Below, one piece after another: positions 34,144 to 42,332 of a DNA stretch of 64,000 nucleotides. This DNA is from JBBAAW01 sp041658075. GTDB taxonomy: Bacteria > Patescibacteriota > WWE3 > UBA101185 > UBA10185. Each line of letters starts with the position of its first letter. The first letter of the stretch is position 1. The DNA lies in NCBI GenBank assembly GCA_041658075.1, contig JBBAAW010000002.1, forward strand, positions 1 through 64,000, given 5' to 3'. The position numbers and the translations under genes were made by a program. A model generated the notes under the pieces. It did not search any database. It was not told the origin of the DNA and saw only the letters and a list, made by a program, of their open reading frames with translations.

Positions 34144-34168
34144 CATTTTTCCTTTTTAAAGCTATAAT
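34140..34168 (+). promoter_or_regulatory. Promoter of tRNA-Gln
   Basis: CTGACA, 17 nt, TATAAT (34163-34168). The -35 element overlaps the TGA stop codon of the preceding glycosidase gene (34141-34143). The tRNA starts 23 nt after the -10. Confidence 0.65.
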
Positions 34169-34191
34169 TCGCCTGTTTGAAAAGTAAATAC

Positions 34192-34266
34192 TGGGGAGTC
34201 GTCTAATGGCAGGACGCTGCCCTTTGAAGGCAGATACTCTAGGTTCGAGTCCTAGCTCCCCAGCCA
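34192..34266 (+). tRNA. tRNA-Gln (anticodon TTG)
   Basis: Acceptor TGGGGAG/CTCCCCA, D-arm GTCTAATGGCAGGAC, anticodon stem CTGCC/GGCAG around CTTTGAA (TTG), T-arm CTAGGTTCGAGTCCTAG, discriminator G and encoded CCA (34264-34266). The T1-A72 pair is usual for Gln. Confidence 0.96.
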
Positions 34267-34395
34267 AAAATTTTAAATATTCGCCTTAAAATGTTTTACG
34301 CCAAAGATATTCTAAGTTTCCAGGAAACGTGTGAAATAGACCGTAGTCTATGGGGCTGCAGTTGTTTCTACCAAGAAAAGTGCTATATTCACTGT

Positions 34396-35610
34396 ATGAA
34401 AAATGTGATTATATTAGGCTCTGGGATCCAAGGAATATGCGCTGCTTTTGCACTAAATAAAAAAGGCTACAGTGTCACTGTTGTTGAAAAAGAAAGTAGC
34501 GTTATTAATAAAACGAGCAAAAATCAAGAAGGAAGGGTGCATTTAGGCTTTACTTATGCTTTAGATAAATCGGGAATGACCGGCAATATCGTGTTGAATA
34601 ACTCTCTACACTTTTCCCTTTTGCTCGAAGAGTGGTTGGGAAAAATTCAATGGGCTAAGTACCTCATGCCGAAAGGCTATTACTTGGTACATAAAGATTC
34701 CCTGCTCACGGAAAGTGAATTAATTGATTATTATGAAAAACTCGATAAAACGTACCTTAATTTCCTAAAAAGAGATTCTAAACTATCATATTTCGGAAAG
34801 AGACCAGAAACACTATTTAAAGTCTTAAAAGATATCCCAAATTCTATGTCACGCTGTAAGATATCAGCTGTGATTAAGACGGAAGAGAGAATTGTTGAAA
34901 TGTTCTACCTAAGAGACTTAATTTTAGATAGTTTGAAAAAGACCACAATTAAGATAATGACTGATACAGAAGTACAACAAGTAATAAGAGAAGATAAAGG
35001 ATTTACAATCATAGCTAAATCTAAAAATAATGAGGAAGTAAGATTAAAAAGTGATATAGTCGCAAACTGTCTGTGGAATAATAGAATACTTATTGATAAA
35101 ACTCTTGGTATTACAACTTTGAAAGACCCTTTATACAGGTTTAAATGTGGAATATTAGGAACTGTAGATCGCCCTGTGCCCACATGCTCAATTGTTACTG
35201 GAGTTTTTGGCAACATTAGTCCTAGGCTAGACCATCGTCATGCTTATATTTCATGGCACTCTGAATGTATGCAGGGTATTACAACAGATGGTACCACACC
35301 AGCTAAATGGGAAGATTCATTTAATGAAAATTTAACAACAGATTTAAATAGCAGCTGGATCAAAAACACAATAAGCAATTTAAGTGAATTTGTACCCTCA
35401 CTAAAGACGTTTAAGCCAATAAAATTACTTCCCGGTATTATATGCTCTGCAGGTAAAACAGATATCGGAGATAAAGATAGTAAAGTACATTCTAGAGGTT
35501 CACATATCGGAGTGCACTCTTTTGATGGTTATTTTTCAGTAGATACAGGAAAATTTTGCTCTGCGCCGTTTTTTGCAAACGAACTAGTTAAAAAAGTAGA
35601 AGAACTTTAG
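34396..35610 (+). CDS. FAD-dependent oxidoreductase (DAO-like)
   Basis: A 404-residue protein with an N-terminal dinucleotide-binding fold: NVIILGSGIQGICAAFALNKKGYSVTVVEKES (GxGxxG and the acidic strand end), then RVHLGFTYAL. A long helical and beta substrate region follows, with GSHIGVHSFDGYFSVDTGKFC near the end. It resembles D-amino-acid/glycerol oxidase-type flavoproteins; the substrate is unknown. A longer frame begins at 34291, but ATG 34396 is better: the FAD motif starts at once and TATATT (34384-34389) ends 6 nt before it. It forms a unit with the reductase gene 21 nt downstream. Confidence 0.78.
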   Translation: MKNVIILGSGIQGICAAFALNKKGYSVTVVEKESSVINKTSKNQEGRVHLGFTYALDKSGMTGNIVLNNSLHFSLLLEEWLGKIQWAKYLMPKGYYLVHKDSLLTESELIDYYEKLDKTYLNFLKRDSKLSYFGKRPETLFKVLKDIPNSMSRCKISAVIKTEERIVEMFYLRDLILDSLKKTTIKIMTDTEVQQVIREDKGFTIIAKSKNNEEVRLKSDIVANCLWNNRILIDKTLGITTLKDPLYRFKCGILGTVDRPVPTCSIVTGVFGNISPRLDHRHAYISWHSECMQGITTDGTTPAKWEDSFNENLTTDLNSSWIKNTISNLSEFVPSLKTFKPIKLLPGIICSAGKTDIGDKDSKVHSRGSHIGVHSFDGYFSVDTGKFCSAPFFANELVKKVEEL

Positions 35611-35631
35611 CAATGTTAGATCTTAAATAAA

Positions 35632-36381
35632 ATGAAACAGGTGGATAAACACTCGACAAATAAAACATCAAAACTTTTACTTTTTGGTGGTACGGGTAAA
35701 TTAGGTAAGGAGCTATCTGCGCAGGCTTCATCTGATATAGAGTTATTTACGCCTAGTCACAATGAATGCGATATCACTAAATTAAACAATGTTATTACGA
35801 CAATAAGAAATATAAAACCTGACACGATAATTAATGCTGCAGCCATTGTTGGGGTAAACGAGTGTGAAAAAAATAGGCTTAATGCCTGGAATACAAACGT
35901 TATTGGTACACTAAATATCGCAAAGGCATGCGCCGAGAAAAATATTAGATTAATATTTATTTCTTCCGCAGTAATATTCGACGGAATTAAAGGAAATTAC
36001 ACAGAAACTGATCCGCCTGCCCCAACCAATTACTATGCACTTACAAAAGTAGCTGCTGAACAGGCTGTTTCTGTAGTACCTAATAGTGCGATAATTCGAC
36101 TCGACTTTTTTCCTTTAAATAAATTAAAGTATAATCAAATTTTTATAGACCATTTTACAAGTAAAATTCCAGTCACGGAGGCTGCGTATCAAATACTAAA
36201 AATCGTTAAGAGTAAGTTTGTCGGAATAATAAATATTGGACAGGGACGGAATAGTCTGTATAACATATTGAAGCCATATTTTCCTGGAATTATTCCGAGT
36301 AAAATAGAAGAATCGACTTTACCGAGCTTTCCAAAGGATATATCTCTGGATTTGACTAAATGGAGAAATATTTTTGAATGA
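35632..36381 (+). CDS. RmlD-like NAD(P)-dependent sugar-nucleotide reductase
   Basis: A 249-residue extended short-chain dehydrogenase. FGGTGKLGKELS binds NAD(P). SHNECDITKLNNV, PDTIINAAAIVGVNECE, FISSAVIFDG and the catalytic YYALTKVAAEQ (YxxxK) match dTDP-4-dehydrorhamnose reductase-like enzymes. The C-terminal half is shorter than in RmlD (about 290), so a related reductase of another sugar is possible. It could supply nucleotide sugars to the surface-glycan enzymes. Co-transcribed with the flavoprotein. Confidence 0.78.
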   Translation: MKQVDKHSTNKTSKLLLFGGTGKLGKELSAQASSDIELFTPSHNECDITKLNNVITTIRNIKPDTIINAAAIVGVNECEKNRLNAWNTNVIGTLNIAKACAEKNIRLIFISSAVIFDGIKGNYTETDPPAPTNYYALTKVAAEQAVSVVPNSAIIRLDFFPLNKLKYNQIFIDHFTSKIPVTEAAYQILKIVKSKFVGIINIGQGRNSLYNILKPYFPGIIPSKIEESTLPSFPKDISLDLTKWRNIFE

Positions 36382-36489
36382 GTACAAAAATAACAGATAG
36401 TCTCTATTTTACATCATAAATATCCTAGCGAATGCTGTGAGTTCTGGACCTGTATGCCCAACCAAGTAAAATTGTAAACAGAATTATCA

Positions 36490-36914
36490 AGTCACATTGT
36501 CCAGAACTTTGTTTGTCGAGGCAATATAGCAAGATCACCTTTTGCTGAAGAAGTAATCAAAAAGGAAATTCGTAAACGAGGTATTGACAACAAGTATTTA
36601 TCAATTTCGAGGGGTGTACAGGGTACTTCTGTTGATCCACAACCAGTGAAGTCTCCAAACATTACATACTATGAAACCCTATACAAAGAAACTAGACCGG
36701 TACTAAAACGGTTTGATATTGATTTATCATCCCACATGTCGGCTCCAATCGATAAAGATATTACAGGAAAACAAAACAGGCCCTATTGACACTTTTTCCT
36801 TACGAAGCGAACAAAGTTCACATGTTTTCTGAACTTATAAATGAAGATCGAGAAATCGTAGATCCAAAGGGAGTAAGTGGAAAGAAAAAACAGGAGCAAA
36901 TTTTTACGGACTGA
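36490..36914 (+). pseudogene. Frameshifted low-molecular-weight tyrosine phosphatase
   Basis: The frame has no start codon but reads NFVCRGNIARSPFAEEV, the intact CX5R(S) phosphatase loop, followed by the helix and SISRGVQGTSVD. It runs into TGA at 36787-36789. In another frame LTLFPYEANKVHMF and INEDREIVDPKG, the family's C-terminal part with the DP catalytic loop, continue to TGA 36912-36914. At least one frameshift and a missing start mark it as decayed. The whole gap 36382-37219 holds no other convincing gene; 36915-37219 looks like further degenerate DNA. Confidence 0.75.
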
Positions 36915-37219
36915 TTAAGAATATATGCTATCTGATTTGTCTCACTTTATTTCCCATCCTGGAAAGTAAAATAGGTTCTAGACCGACATATTCAGCTACG
37001 GGTTTCATCCTGTTGTTACGGCATTTCTACTCCTAAAAGGCGAGAATACACGTTGAACCTCCCAGTTTACCTTGAGCAAATGTTTATTGAGTTTTTAGCC
37101 ACAATATGTAATAATCCCCGAATAACCTACTAAAGGAAGCACAAGTTCCAATCTTTCCTATCTCCATATGCTAAAATAAAGTCATATATCCAACAAAACC
37201 AACTAGAGCGGTATGTATT

Positions 37220-37660
37220 ATGTTAAAAGGTAATAAAGTACTCCTAATGCGTAGATTAAAAAGTGGAAAAGAATATTGGACATTTCCCGGAGGTGGGGTA
37301 AATGCAGGAGAAACCATTGAGCAAGCAGTTACAAGAGAGATACAAGAGGAAACATCTATGCCGACAACTATTGAGAGTTTACTTTACGAACATCATTATG
37401 AAACAAGTGACCAATATTACTACCTATGCAAGTACATTTCGGGAAAACCAATTTTAGGAGACGCTATTGAAAAAGCACTAATGAAAAAATCTTCAAGTGA
37501 TATCTATGATCCTAAATGGGTAAAAATCAACGAACTTAAGGGTTTATTATTATACCCATTAGAAATAAGAGATTGGTTAATAGAAGATTTAAGTACTGGT
37601 TTTAAAGACGAGGTAAGGGTAGCTAACTTAAAATTTTCAGAACTCAGGCAGAGTCTATAG
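37220..37660 (+). CDS. Nudix hydrolase, N-terminus possibly lost
   Basis: A 146-residue protein. The Nudix box runs from G25 to M47 (GGVNAGETIEQAVTRE, then IQEETSM): E31, R39, E40, E43 and E44 are present, but the glycine near the end is Ser46. It hydrolyses a nucleoside diphosphate derivative. Upstream of ATG 37220 the same frame still reads Nudix-like sequence (PTKPTRAVCIM) back to a TAA at 37172, without any start codon. An N-terminal strand may thus have been cut off by decay of the region; activity is uncertain. Confidence 0.78.
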   Translation: MLKGNKVLLMRRLKSGKEYWTFPGGGVNAGETIEQAVTREIQEETSMPTTIESLLYEHHYETSDQYYYLCKYISGKPILGDAIEKALMKKSSSDIYDPKWVKINELKGLLLYPLEIRDWLIEDLSTGFKDEVRVANLKFSELRQSL

Positions 37661-37707
37661 AAAACTGACGAGATCCATTTCACTTTGTTTTGATATATAA
37701 TCAAAAT

Positions 37708-38382
37708 ATGAAAAATAATAAATCGATTTTAATAGTATTCTCTATTTTAATTTTATTTCTTTTAGTTTTCGTGGGGTGGAAATTAACAAGTAAAAAACCC
37801 GCGCAGGACATGTCGTCCTCACAAAATCAGCAAACACAGAAACCCAACGAGGAAAACACCACTAGTTCTGTAAACGGAAATGTTTTCGACTTAATAAAAC
37901 TTGGAAAAATCTTAAAATGCACGTACAGCATGGATGCAGAGGGAGTATCAATATCGGGAATTTCGTACGTGTCAGGAAAGAATATGAGAGGAGATTTTGA
38001 AAATACAGATCCAACAGGCAGTAAAATGCAAAGTCACATGATTTCCGACGGCGCGTGGGTTTACACCTGGACATCAGCTTCCCCGCAAGGGTTTAAAATG
38101 AACGTAAGCGACGCTGAGTCAAAAACTCCTACAGCTGACACAGGCAGCTCAGCGAATGGTCAAAACTTGGATAATTTCAAGAATAACCTGGACTTTAAAT
38201 GCAATCCGTGGGTTGAAGACACGTCTCTATTTCAAGTACCTTCGGATATCAAGTTTACAGACTTTTCGGAGTCGATGAAAAATATTAATTCGGGCAGCAA
38301 AGACACTATGTGCGCCGCGTGCGATTACGCACAAAGCGAAGAAGATAAAGCTGCCTGCAAAAAACAGCTGGGGTGTCAATAA
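37708..38382 (+). CDS. Exported hypothetical protein with Cys-rich tail
   Basis: A 224-residue protein: N-terminal membrane helix (~6-22), a Ser/Gln/Thr-rich linker, then a beta-rich domain (LGKILKCTYSMDAEGVSISGISYVSGKNMRGDF) resembling small extracytoplasmic lipid- or metal-carrier folds. The C-terminus is CAACDYAQSEEDKAACKKQLGC. No lipobox is present. ATG 37708 is chosen over 37690 because TATAAT at 37696-37701 ends 6 nt before it. Family not recognised. Confidence 0.65.
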   Translation: MKNNKSILIVFSILILFLLVFVGWKLTSKKPAQDMSSSQNQQTQKPNEENTTSSVNGNVFDLIKLGKILKCTYSMDAEGVSISGISYVSGKNMRGDFENTDPTGSKMQSHMISDGAWVYTWTSASPQGFKMNVSDAESKTPTADTGSSANGQNLDNFKNNLDFKCNPWVEDTSLFQVPSDIKFTDFSESMKNINSGSKDTMCAACDYAQSEEDKAACKKQLGCQ

Positions 38383-38408
38383 AACTCAGAAGAAGAACGT
38401 CTCATAGT

Positions 38409-38437
38409 TTTACCAAACTGACTTCTTGATATATAAT
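38409..38437 (+). promoter_or_regulatory. Promoter and conserved leader start
   Basis: TTTACC, 17 nt, TATAAT (38432-38437). It is followed by CCGCGTGTCTAGCGAATCAG, which closely matches the bases after TATAAT at 41551 (ACGTGCTAGCTAGCGATTCG). It precedes the 78-residue gene with a leader of about 30 nt. Confidence 0.5.
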
Positions 38438-38475
38438 CCGCGTGTCTAGCGAATCAGTGACGTGGGGGTGTAACG

Positions 38476-38712
38476 ATGTTGCCCAACCGCAAGAAAAAGC
38501 TTGTTCTTGTCCAAAGGAAAATCTATCGTGTTGTCAATTCCAAAGGCGTTAGCGGCCTCACGCCGAGGAATAGAACGATAGGAGTCCCAGTTAGAACTAA
38601 CTTGGTTTACATAACGACTCTGAGTAAGTGTTACTTCAGGTTCGTTGTAAGAGGGACTAAAATCATCATTGACTTGAGGCGAAGGGATCTAGAGAAACTT
38701 GAGGAGGCGTGA
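38476..38712 (+). CDS. Hypothetical basic 78-residue protein
   Basis: A short, strongly basic protein (many Arg/Lys) with strands KLVLVQRKIYRVV, YFRFVVRGTKIIIDL and a helix RRDLEKLEEA; a small nucleic-acid-binding fold is possible, but no family is recognised. GC content is above that of neighbours. A GGGGGTG ribosome site lies 5-6 nt before ATG and a promoter about 40 nt upstream, so it is a monocistronic small gene. Confidence 0.55.
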   Translation: MLPNRKKKLVLVQRKIYRVVNSKGVSGLTPRNRTIGVPVRTNLVYITTLSKCYFRFVVRGTKIIIDLRRRDLEKLEEA

Positions 38713-38725
38713 CTACCAACCAAAA

Positions 38726-38770
38726 GGCGTTCTGGTGTGTGAGCAATCACAACTTATACACCAGAACGCC
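38726..38770 (-). terminator. Hairpin terminator of the metalloprotease gene
   Basis: A 13-bp perfect stem (GGCGTTCTGGTGT with ACACCAGAACGCC) and a 19-nt loop. On the minus strand it is followed by TTTTGG, so it fits the end of the gene at 38795. On plus it lacks a T-run. Confidence 0.6.
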
Positions 38771-38794
38771 TAAGGACAAAGAATTATTTACTGA

Positions 38795-40027
38795 CTAAAT
38801 ACTCACAAGTCCTACGTTAATAGCTCTGCTGGCTTCTGACAGAGCCGTGTATTTTTTCCCATCGGGGTCAATTTCCTTTAAAGCTAGAGCCACGGGTTCA
38901 ATATTATGCTGCATCCTTGCTTTCAAGAAATTCTCCAATCCCATATACTCTATGATTTCCTTAACGGTAGTGTATGAAGTCATATAATCCTGAGTAATCT
39001 CAGGAAGTGCCGCCCCCGTGCCTTTTTGTAACTGAAAATATACCGCCCACCCTTCCTCAATTGCTGATCGAGAAAATGACTCATTTACCCTAAGTAATTT
39101 ATGATTTGTTAGATCCATAACATCCTCTCTAAACCCCATTCTCACTAATTTCACAATATTGCTCGTTCTTCCCTCAGATGGAAGGTCCAGCAGTCCCAAC
39201 TCGTCGATTAAATGGGCTGCTTCATGTCGCTGAGCAGAGCTCGCTCTAGCTAAAGAAGGTAAAACGCGCACGACTCCATCCACAAAAGTTAGGTCCGTGT
39301 CCATAATCGTTACTGCACAGCTTTCTCCTAAAGTGTTCGGAAAGGTTCTCATTCCCCCAAACCCAACCTCCAAAGTGGCCTTCTGCATTAACTGCCTATG
39401 TGAAGCTCCAGTCTCCGAGTCTGCCGCAAGAATTTCTTTATCCAAAATTGTCGGCGCAATTGTTAGCCACTCTTCTCGCGAAACAGCAATCATACTTCCA
39501 ACAATATTTCTCATTGCCAATCTACAGTCCTCAGGTACTAAATCCAGCAACTCGTTGTTTAAAGCCTCTAGCTCTCCTTCCAATTGTGATCTAGCATTTA
39601 GGAAATCTTGTCTCACGCCTTTAGCCCAAGCAATTTGAGTTTCAGCATCTGCGTTAACCAAACCAATAAAGAAATCTTTAGCTGGAAAAAAAATCGTTTG
39701 CTTACGCCCCATGCCCCGGCTTAATAACGATGGACCGAACCTTTCATCACCCAATAGATCGCATACCTCTATGTAATGTTTTGCGGTCTCATTGAATAAT
39801 CCCGGTAGGACAACCCCTAAATCTTCATCAGCAATATCGTGCGTGGCGAGTGCCTCAAAGAACGACCTTACAGGTGTAAGGCTTCTCTCCCGAGAGTAGT
39901 CGAATATTTTGTTCAATTCCTCAGGATGCCACGTTGAATGGAGCGTCTCCAAAGCATCTTTTATTTCCTGACGAATTCCCTCTTTCTGCCAATACTCCTG
40001 TCCCTGAAATGTTTCATCTCTACTCAC
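38795..40027 (-). CDS. Putative HExxH zinc metalloprotease, family unrecognised
   Basis: A 410-residue protein without signal or membrane segments. Residues 1-190 are helical. RHEAAHLIDELG at 267-278 is an HExxH site (H268, E269, H272), and SAIEEGWAVYF offers Glu324/325 in an EEGWA context about 52 residues on, as in gluzincin-type proteases. A cytoplasmic peptidase or an inactive relative is inferred. The start is GTG 40027, with TAATAT 7 nt upstream. It is divergent from 40100; only about 70 nt separate the two starts, so the promoters are interleaved and may be co-regulated. Confidence 0.6.
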   Translation of the reverse strand: MSRDETFQGQEYWQKEGIRQEIKDALETLHSTWHPEELNKIFDYSRERSLTPVRSFFEALATHDIADEDLGVVLPGLFNETAKHYIEVCDLLGDERFGPSLLSRGMGRKQTIFFPAKDFFIGLVNADAETQIAWAKGVRQDFLNARSQLEGELEALNNELLDLVPEDCRLAMRNIVGSMIAVSREEWLTIAPTILDKEILAADSETGASHRQLMQKATLEVGFGGMRTFPNTLGESCAVTIMDTDLTFVDGVVRVLPSLARASSAQRHEAAHLIDELGLLDLPSEGRTSNIVKLVRMGFREDVMDLTNHKLLRVNESFSRSAIEEGWAVYFQLQKGTGAALPEITQDYMTSYTTVKEIIEYMGLENFLKARMQHNIEPVALALKEIDPDGKKYTALSEASRAINVGLVSI

Positions 40028-40061
40028 ATCATCAATATTATCAGATTGAGTAAAAATTCTC

Positions 40062-40090
40062 TTGACAGTTTTCTTATATCCGCTTATTGT
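40062..40090 (+). promoter_or_regulatory. Promoter of the 40100 gene
   Basis: TTGACA, 17 nt, TATTGT (40085-40090): a perfect -35. The -10 ends 6 nt before GTG 40097 and 9 nt before ATG 40100. It lies in the divergent gap with the metalloprotease. Confidence 0.65.
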
Positions 40091-40099
40091 AAATGTGTG

Positions 40100-40675
40100 A
40101 TGAGAAGTAATGAAACATCTCTTAGTATTCGAGAAGTCCCTGCTGAAGCTGTTACTCCGGAAGTAAGGCGAGAATTTGAAGTAATTAACATTGCAGCCGC
40201 TGGCAGCTTTATGGGTCGACTTAGGGAAATTTCCAATGATGAAGAGGCAAAAGCAGCTTTAGCGGCGTGTGCGAGAATCCCTGTTAACGCAGCTCTAGCG
40301 GCTTTGGACGCTTTTCCTATAATTGGGGAGGCGGTAAGTATGAGTAATCTAGGCATGAAAGGGTTGCGTGTAATAGCTCCGTTCTTAAAAAAAGTTGATC
40401 CTACACCTGATGTTGGCCTTGTCTCTACGGGACTTATGGAAGCAGGATTAGCCCCTGTCGAGTTGGCGACGGGTGGAATGTTTCCGTCCTTTTTAGTGAA
40501 CGGCCTCAGACAAGCCCAGATAGATTTTAAGAGAGGGCATTTTGATAACGCTGGAAAGGTTCTTGGCTATTTATTTACAGGTAACGAACGTTATAGACAA
40601 GAGCTGCAGGATAAAGGTCTGCTTTTGAACAGTGCAGCGAACGTTTTCTTACTAGGAAAGGAGTCGCACGACTAA
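40100..40675 (+). CDS. Hypothetical protein with hydrophobic core, paired with metalloprotease
   Basis: A 191-residue protein. The N-terminus is charged; residues ~40-115 are rich in Ala/Gly/Leu (VNAALAALDAFPIIGEAVSM, LRVIAPFLKKV, LVSTGLMEAGLAPVEL) and could insert in a membrane or form a helical bundle. A charged tail follows (KRGHFDNAGKVLGYLF). Family not recognised. In-frame GTG 40097 is an alternative start that matches the 6-nt leaderless spacing. AAGGAG near its end precedes the next small gene. Confidence 0.55.
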   Translation: MRSNETSLSIREVPAEAVTPEVRREFEVINIAAAGSFMGRLREISNDEEAKAALAACARIPVNAALAALDAFPIIGEAVSMSNLGMKGLRVIAPFLKKVDPTPDVGLVSTGLMEAGLAPVELATGGMFPSFLVNGLRQAQIDFKRGHFDNAGKVLGYLFTGNERYRQELQDKGLLLNSAANVFLLGKESHD

Positions 40676-40715
40676 AGAAGAAAGACAAATAAAAGTAGAG
40701 GCGCTTCTAACACTT

Positions 40716-40913
40716 ATGGAGTATTCTCTGATCGTTGCACCAGATCTAAAAGAGGCCATCAAAACTAATATAAATGATATTACTGACACAGAACTTAGTG
40801 GTTTAGGCACACTTCTTGCACTTGAGCATAAACACCGGGACAAGCTAGATGCAACAATGGTCACAACATTTTTTGAAACGTTGGAAAAGTACAAACCTCA
40901 GGAAGCAAAATAG
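40716..40913 (+). CDS. Hypothetical small helical protein
   Basis: A 65-residue acidic helical protein (LKEAIKTNINDITDTELSGLGTLLALEHKHRDKLD). The frame stays open upstream to at least 40668 with protein-like TKEERQIKVEALLTL and an AAGGAG before it. An unusual start overlapping the previous gene's stop is therefore possible; the first ATG is 40716. It probably belongs to the same transcript as 40100. Family not recognised. Confidence 0.5.
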   Translation: MEYSLIVAPDLKEAIKTNINDITDTELSGLGTLLALEHKHRDKLDATMVTTFFETLEKYKPQEAK

Positions 40914-40958
40914 GCTACTATTAACCTCAACCAACTATTTTTCTGTTAGTATAAATGT

Positions 40959-41540
40959 ATGTTTAGATTCATTAATGGAATTGGGTTTCATGAAAACAAA
41001 GATTTAAAGGCTTTATATCTAATTAACGGCATATTTATTTTTGCCAGTTCCCTGCTTGGACCTTTATATGCTTTGTACGTTGGTGGCATCAAATCAGGAC
41101 CTTTGGCTGTTAGCTTTTCGTGGGCAGTTTTTGTTTTAGCAGCCTCCTTATTTCTAGCTATACTATCCGCATATGGCGACAGACTAAAGAATAGAGCTTT
41201 GGCCGTGTGTATAAGCTTTCTAATAAGAAGCGTTGCGTGGTTTGGCATGGCTTTTATTACTACATTTATACAGCTCTTAGTGATTCAAATCGTTCTTGCG
41301 TTAGGTGACGCCTTAGGAGGACCCACGTTTGATGCGCTTCTGGCAGAACACCTGGATCGAAACAAGCATGTTCATGACTATGCCGACTGGAGAATCTTAG
41401 CATACCTAGCTATAGGAGTGGGAACACTGGCTGGGGGTTACTTAATGGATATCTATGGGTTTAGAATTTTATTTATATCGATGTCAGTTTTAGCACTCTT
41501 ACCGACTGTTGTTATTTACTTTAAAATGGTTAAAAAGTGA
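40959..41540 (+). CDS. Half-size MFS-like membrane protein
   Basis: A 193-residue protein with six predicted helices, matching the N-terminal half of a major facilitator: KALYLINGIFIFASSLLGPLYALYV, AILSAYGDRLKNRALAVC (the loop 2-3 GxxxDR motif) and GDALGGPTFDALLAEHL. A final pair of helices ends KMVKK. A normal MFS has 12 helices, so this is either a six-helix protein that dimerises or a truncated gene; no second half follows. TAGTAT at 40947-40952 ends 6 nt before ATG. Confidence 0.72.
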   Translation: MFRFINGIGFHENKDLKALYLINGIFIFASSLLGPLYALYVGGIKSGPLAVSFSWAVFVLAASLFLAILSAYGDRLKNRALAVCISFLIRSVAWFGMAFITTFIQLLVIQIVLALGDALGGPTFDALLAEHLDRNKHVHDYADWRILAYLAIGVGTLAGGYLMDIYGFRILFISMSVLALLPTVVIYFKMVKK

Positions 41541-41550
41541 TTGTTGAGTG

Positions 41551-41556
41551 TATAAT
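41551..41556 (+). promoter_or_regulatory. -10 element with conserved downstream leader
   Basis: TATAAT followed by ACGTGCTAGCTAGCGATTCG and ATCAG, closely matching the sequence after TATAAT at 38432. It heads the leader of the 82-residue gene. Confidence 0.5.
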
Positions 41557-41602
41557 ACGTGCTAGCTAGCGATTCGATCAGTAAAGTGCAGAGGAGGAAA
41601 TT

Positions 41603-41851
41603 ATGTGGAAAGTCAAAAGTCTGCAGATCCCGGCGGCCGGGTCCGGCAGAGCAATCAGGGAGTTTTGGACGCTGGTGGATGAGAAAACTCAAAGGTACAT
41701 GAAACGAGGTCCTCTCTCGGGCATCTTTGCTCCTGGTTCCCTGAGTAAGCCTATCGCGACAACCGATAGGGCGACAGATGCCCACGTCTGGGGAAGTTTT
41801 TCCGAGTTAACCTCGTGGGCCCGGGGCAGAAACATACCCTTTCGTGTCTGA
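41603..41851 (+). CDS. Hypothetical 82-residue protein
   Basis: A short soluble protein (REFWTLVDEKTQRYMKRG, then GIFAPGSLSKPIATTDR and VWGSFSELTSWARGRNI). Family not recognised. GC content is clearly higher than in the flanking MFS gene. A strong GAGGAGG ribosome site sits 6 nt before ATG, with a ~45 nt leader after TATAAT. A hairpin (arms 41862-41873 and 41902-41914) follows the stop. Confidence 0.55.
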   Translation: MWKVKSLQIPAAGSGRAIREFWTLVDEKTQRYMKRGPLSGIFAPGSLSKPIATTDRATDAHVWGSFSELTSWARGRNIPFRV

Positions 41852-42010
41852 CCGTTAGGTCAAAGAGGCGCTTTGCGCAGCGATCTATTTTTTGCTGTAC
41901 CAAGCGCCCTCTTTACGTATATTAACCCAAATTCTAATAGTACTTGTTTCTCTCTTCTTTTTGGTGTAAAATGATTAAGTCCAGTAGCCCAACCAAATGA
42001 GGAGGTCGAC

Positions 42011-42187
42011 ATGTCAGATCCAAATGCCCCCAAAAGGGGCAAAGCTTTTGTCATCGCGTTCCCTTGGGCAAAATCCGCAAAGAAGCAGAAGCGAGTCTGC
42101 GAAACGTGCGGAAAGCCGGTGGCTAAAGCCGCCACCAGATGTGGGAACTGCGGATCCATCGAATTGAAGCTCGTGGACGAGGACTAA
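42011..42187 (+). CDS. Small zinc-ribbon protein (58 aa)
   Basis: ATG 42011 to TAA 42187. After a basic N-terminus (SAKKQKR) it carries CETCGKPVAKAATRCGNCG: two CxxC pairs, a zinc ribbon. An acidic tail (LVDED) ends it. GAGGAGG precedes ATG by 5 nt; TTGTTT, 17 nt, TAAAAT (41967-41972) is the promoter. The size and single ribbon resemble ribosome- or RNA-polymerase-associated ribbons; the function is unknown. A strong terminator follows at 42221. Confidence 0.7.
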   Translation: MSDPNAPKRGKAFVIAFPWAKSAKKQKRVCETCGKPVAKAATRCGNCGSIELKLVDED

Positions 42188-42220
42188 CCGCAGAAAAGGA
42201 CCAGTTCGAATAGCTACCAA

Positions 42221-42276
42221 GGGGGTTACATTGAAAGGCATCAACCATTCCTTTTAATTAACCCCCCAGATTTTTC
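42221..42276 (+). terminator. Intrinsic terminator of the zinc-ribbon gene
   Basis: GGGGGTTA pairs with TAACCCCC, continued by ATTGAAAGG with CCTTTTAAT (one bulged C), followed by a T5 tract at 42271-42275. Confidence 0.85.
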
Positions 42277-42332
42277 ATAAAAACTTTTTCCCCTTACCAC
42301 CTGTTTCATTTATTTCACGACCTATTAATTCA

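Noticed and set aside
34291..34395. Upstream extension of the flavoprotein frame
   Set aside because: The FAD motif begins directly at ATG 34396 and a -10 hexamer sits 6 nt before it; the 35 extra residues are Cys-rich and unlike the family.
36928..37030. 32-codon minus-strand frame with a transposase-like look (VAEYVGLEP)
   Set aside because: Too short, closed by a nearby in-frame stop and without a start; not enough to call an element.
39297..39638. 113-codon plus frame
   Set aside because: A shadow of the metalloprotease gene; no promoter or ribosome site.
41862..41914. Hairpin after the 82-residue gene considered as a terminator
   Set aside because: The stem has a bulge, the loop is long and no T-run follows; listed only in the gene's note.
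41860..42244. Minus-strand frames of 99 and 76 codons
   Set aside because: They run across the zinc-ribbon gene and its leader; the plus-strand gene has CxxC pairs, a ribosome site and a terminator, so these are shadows.
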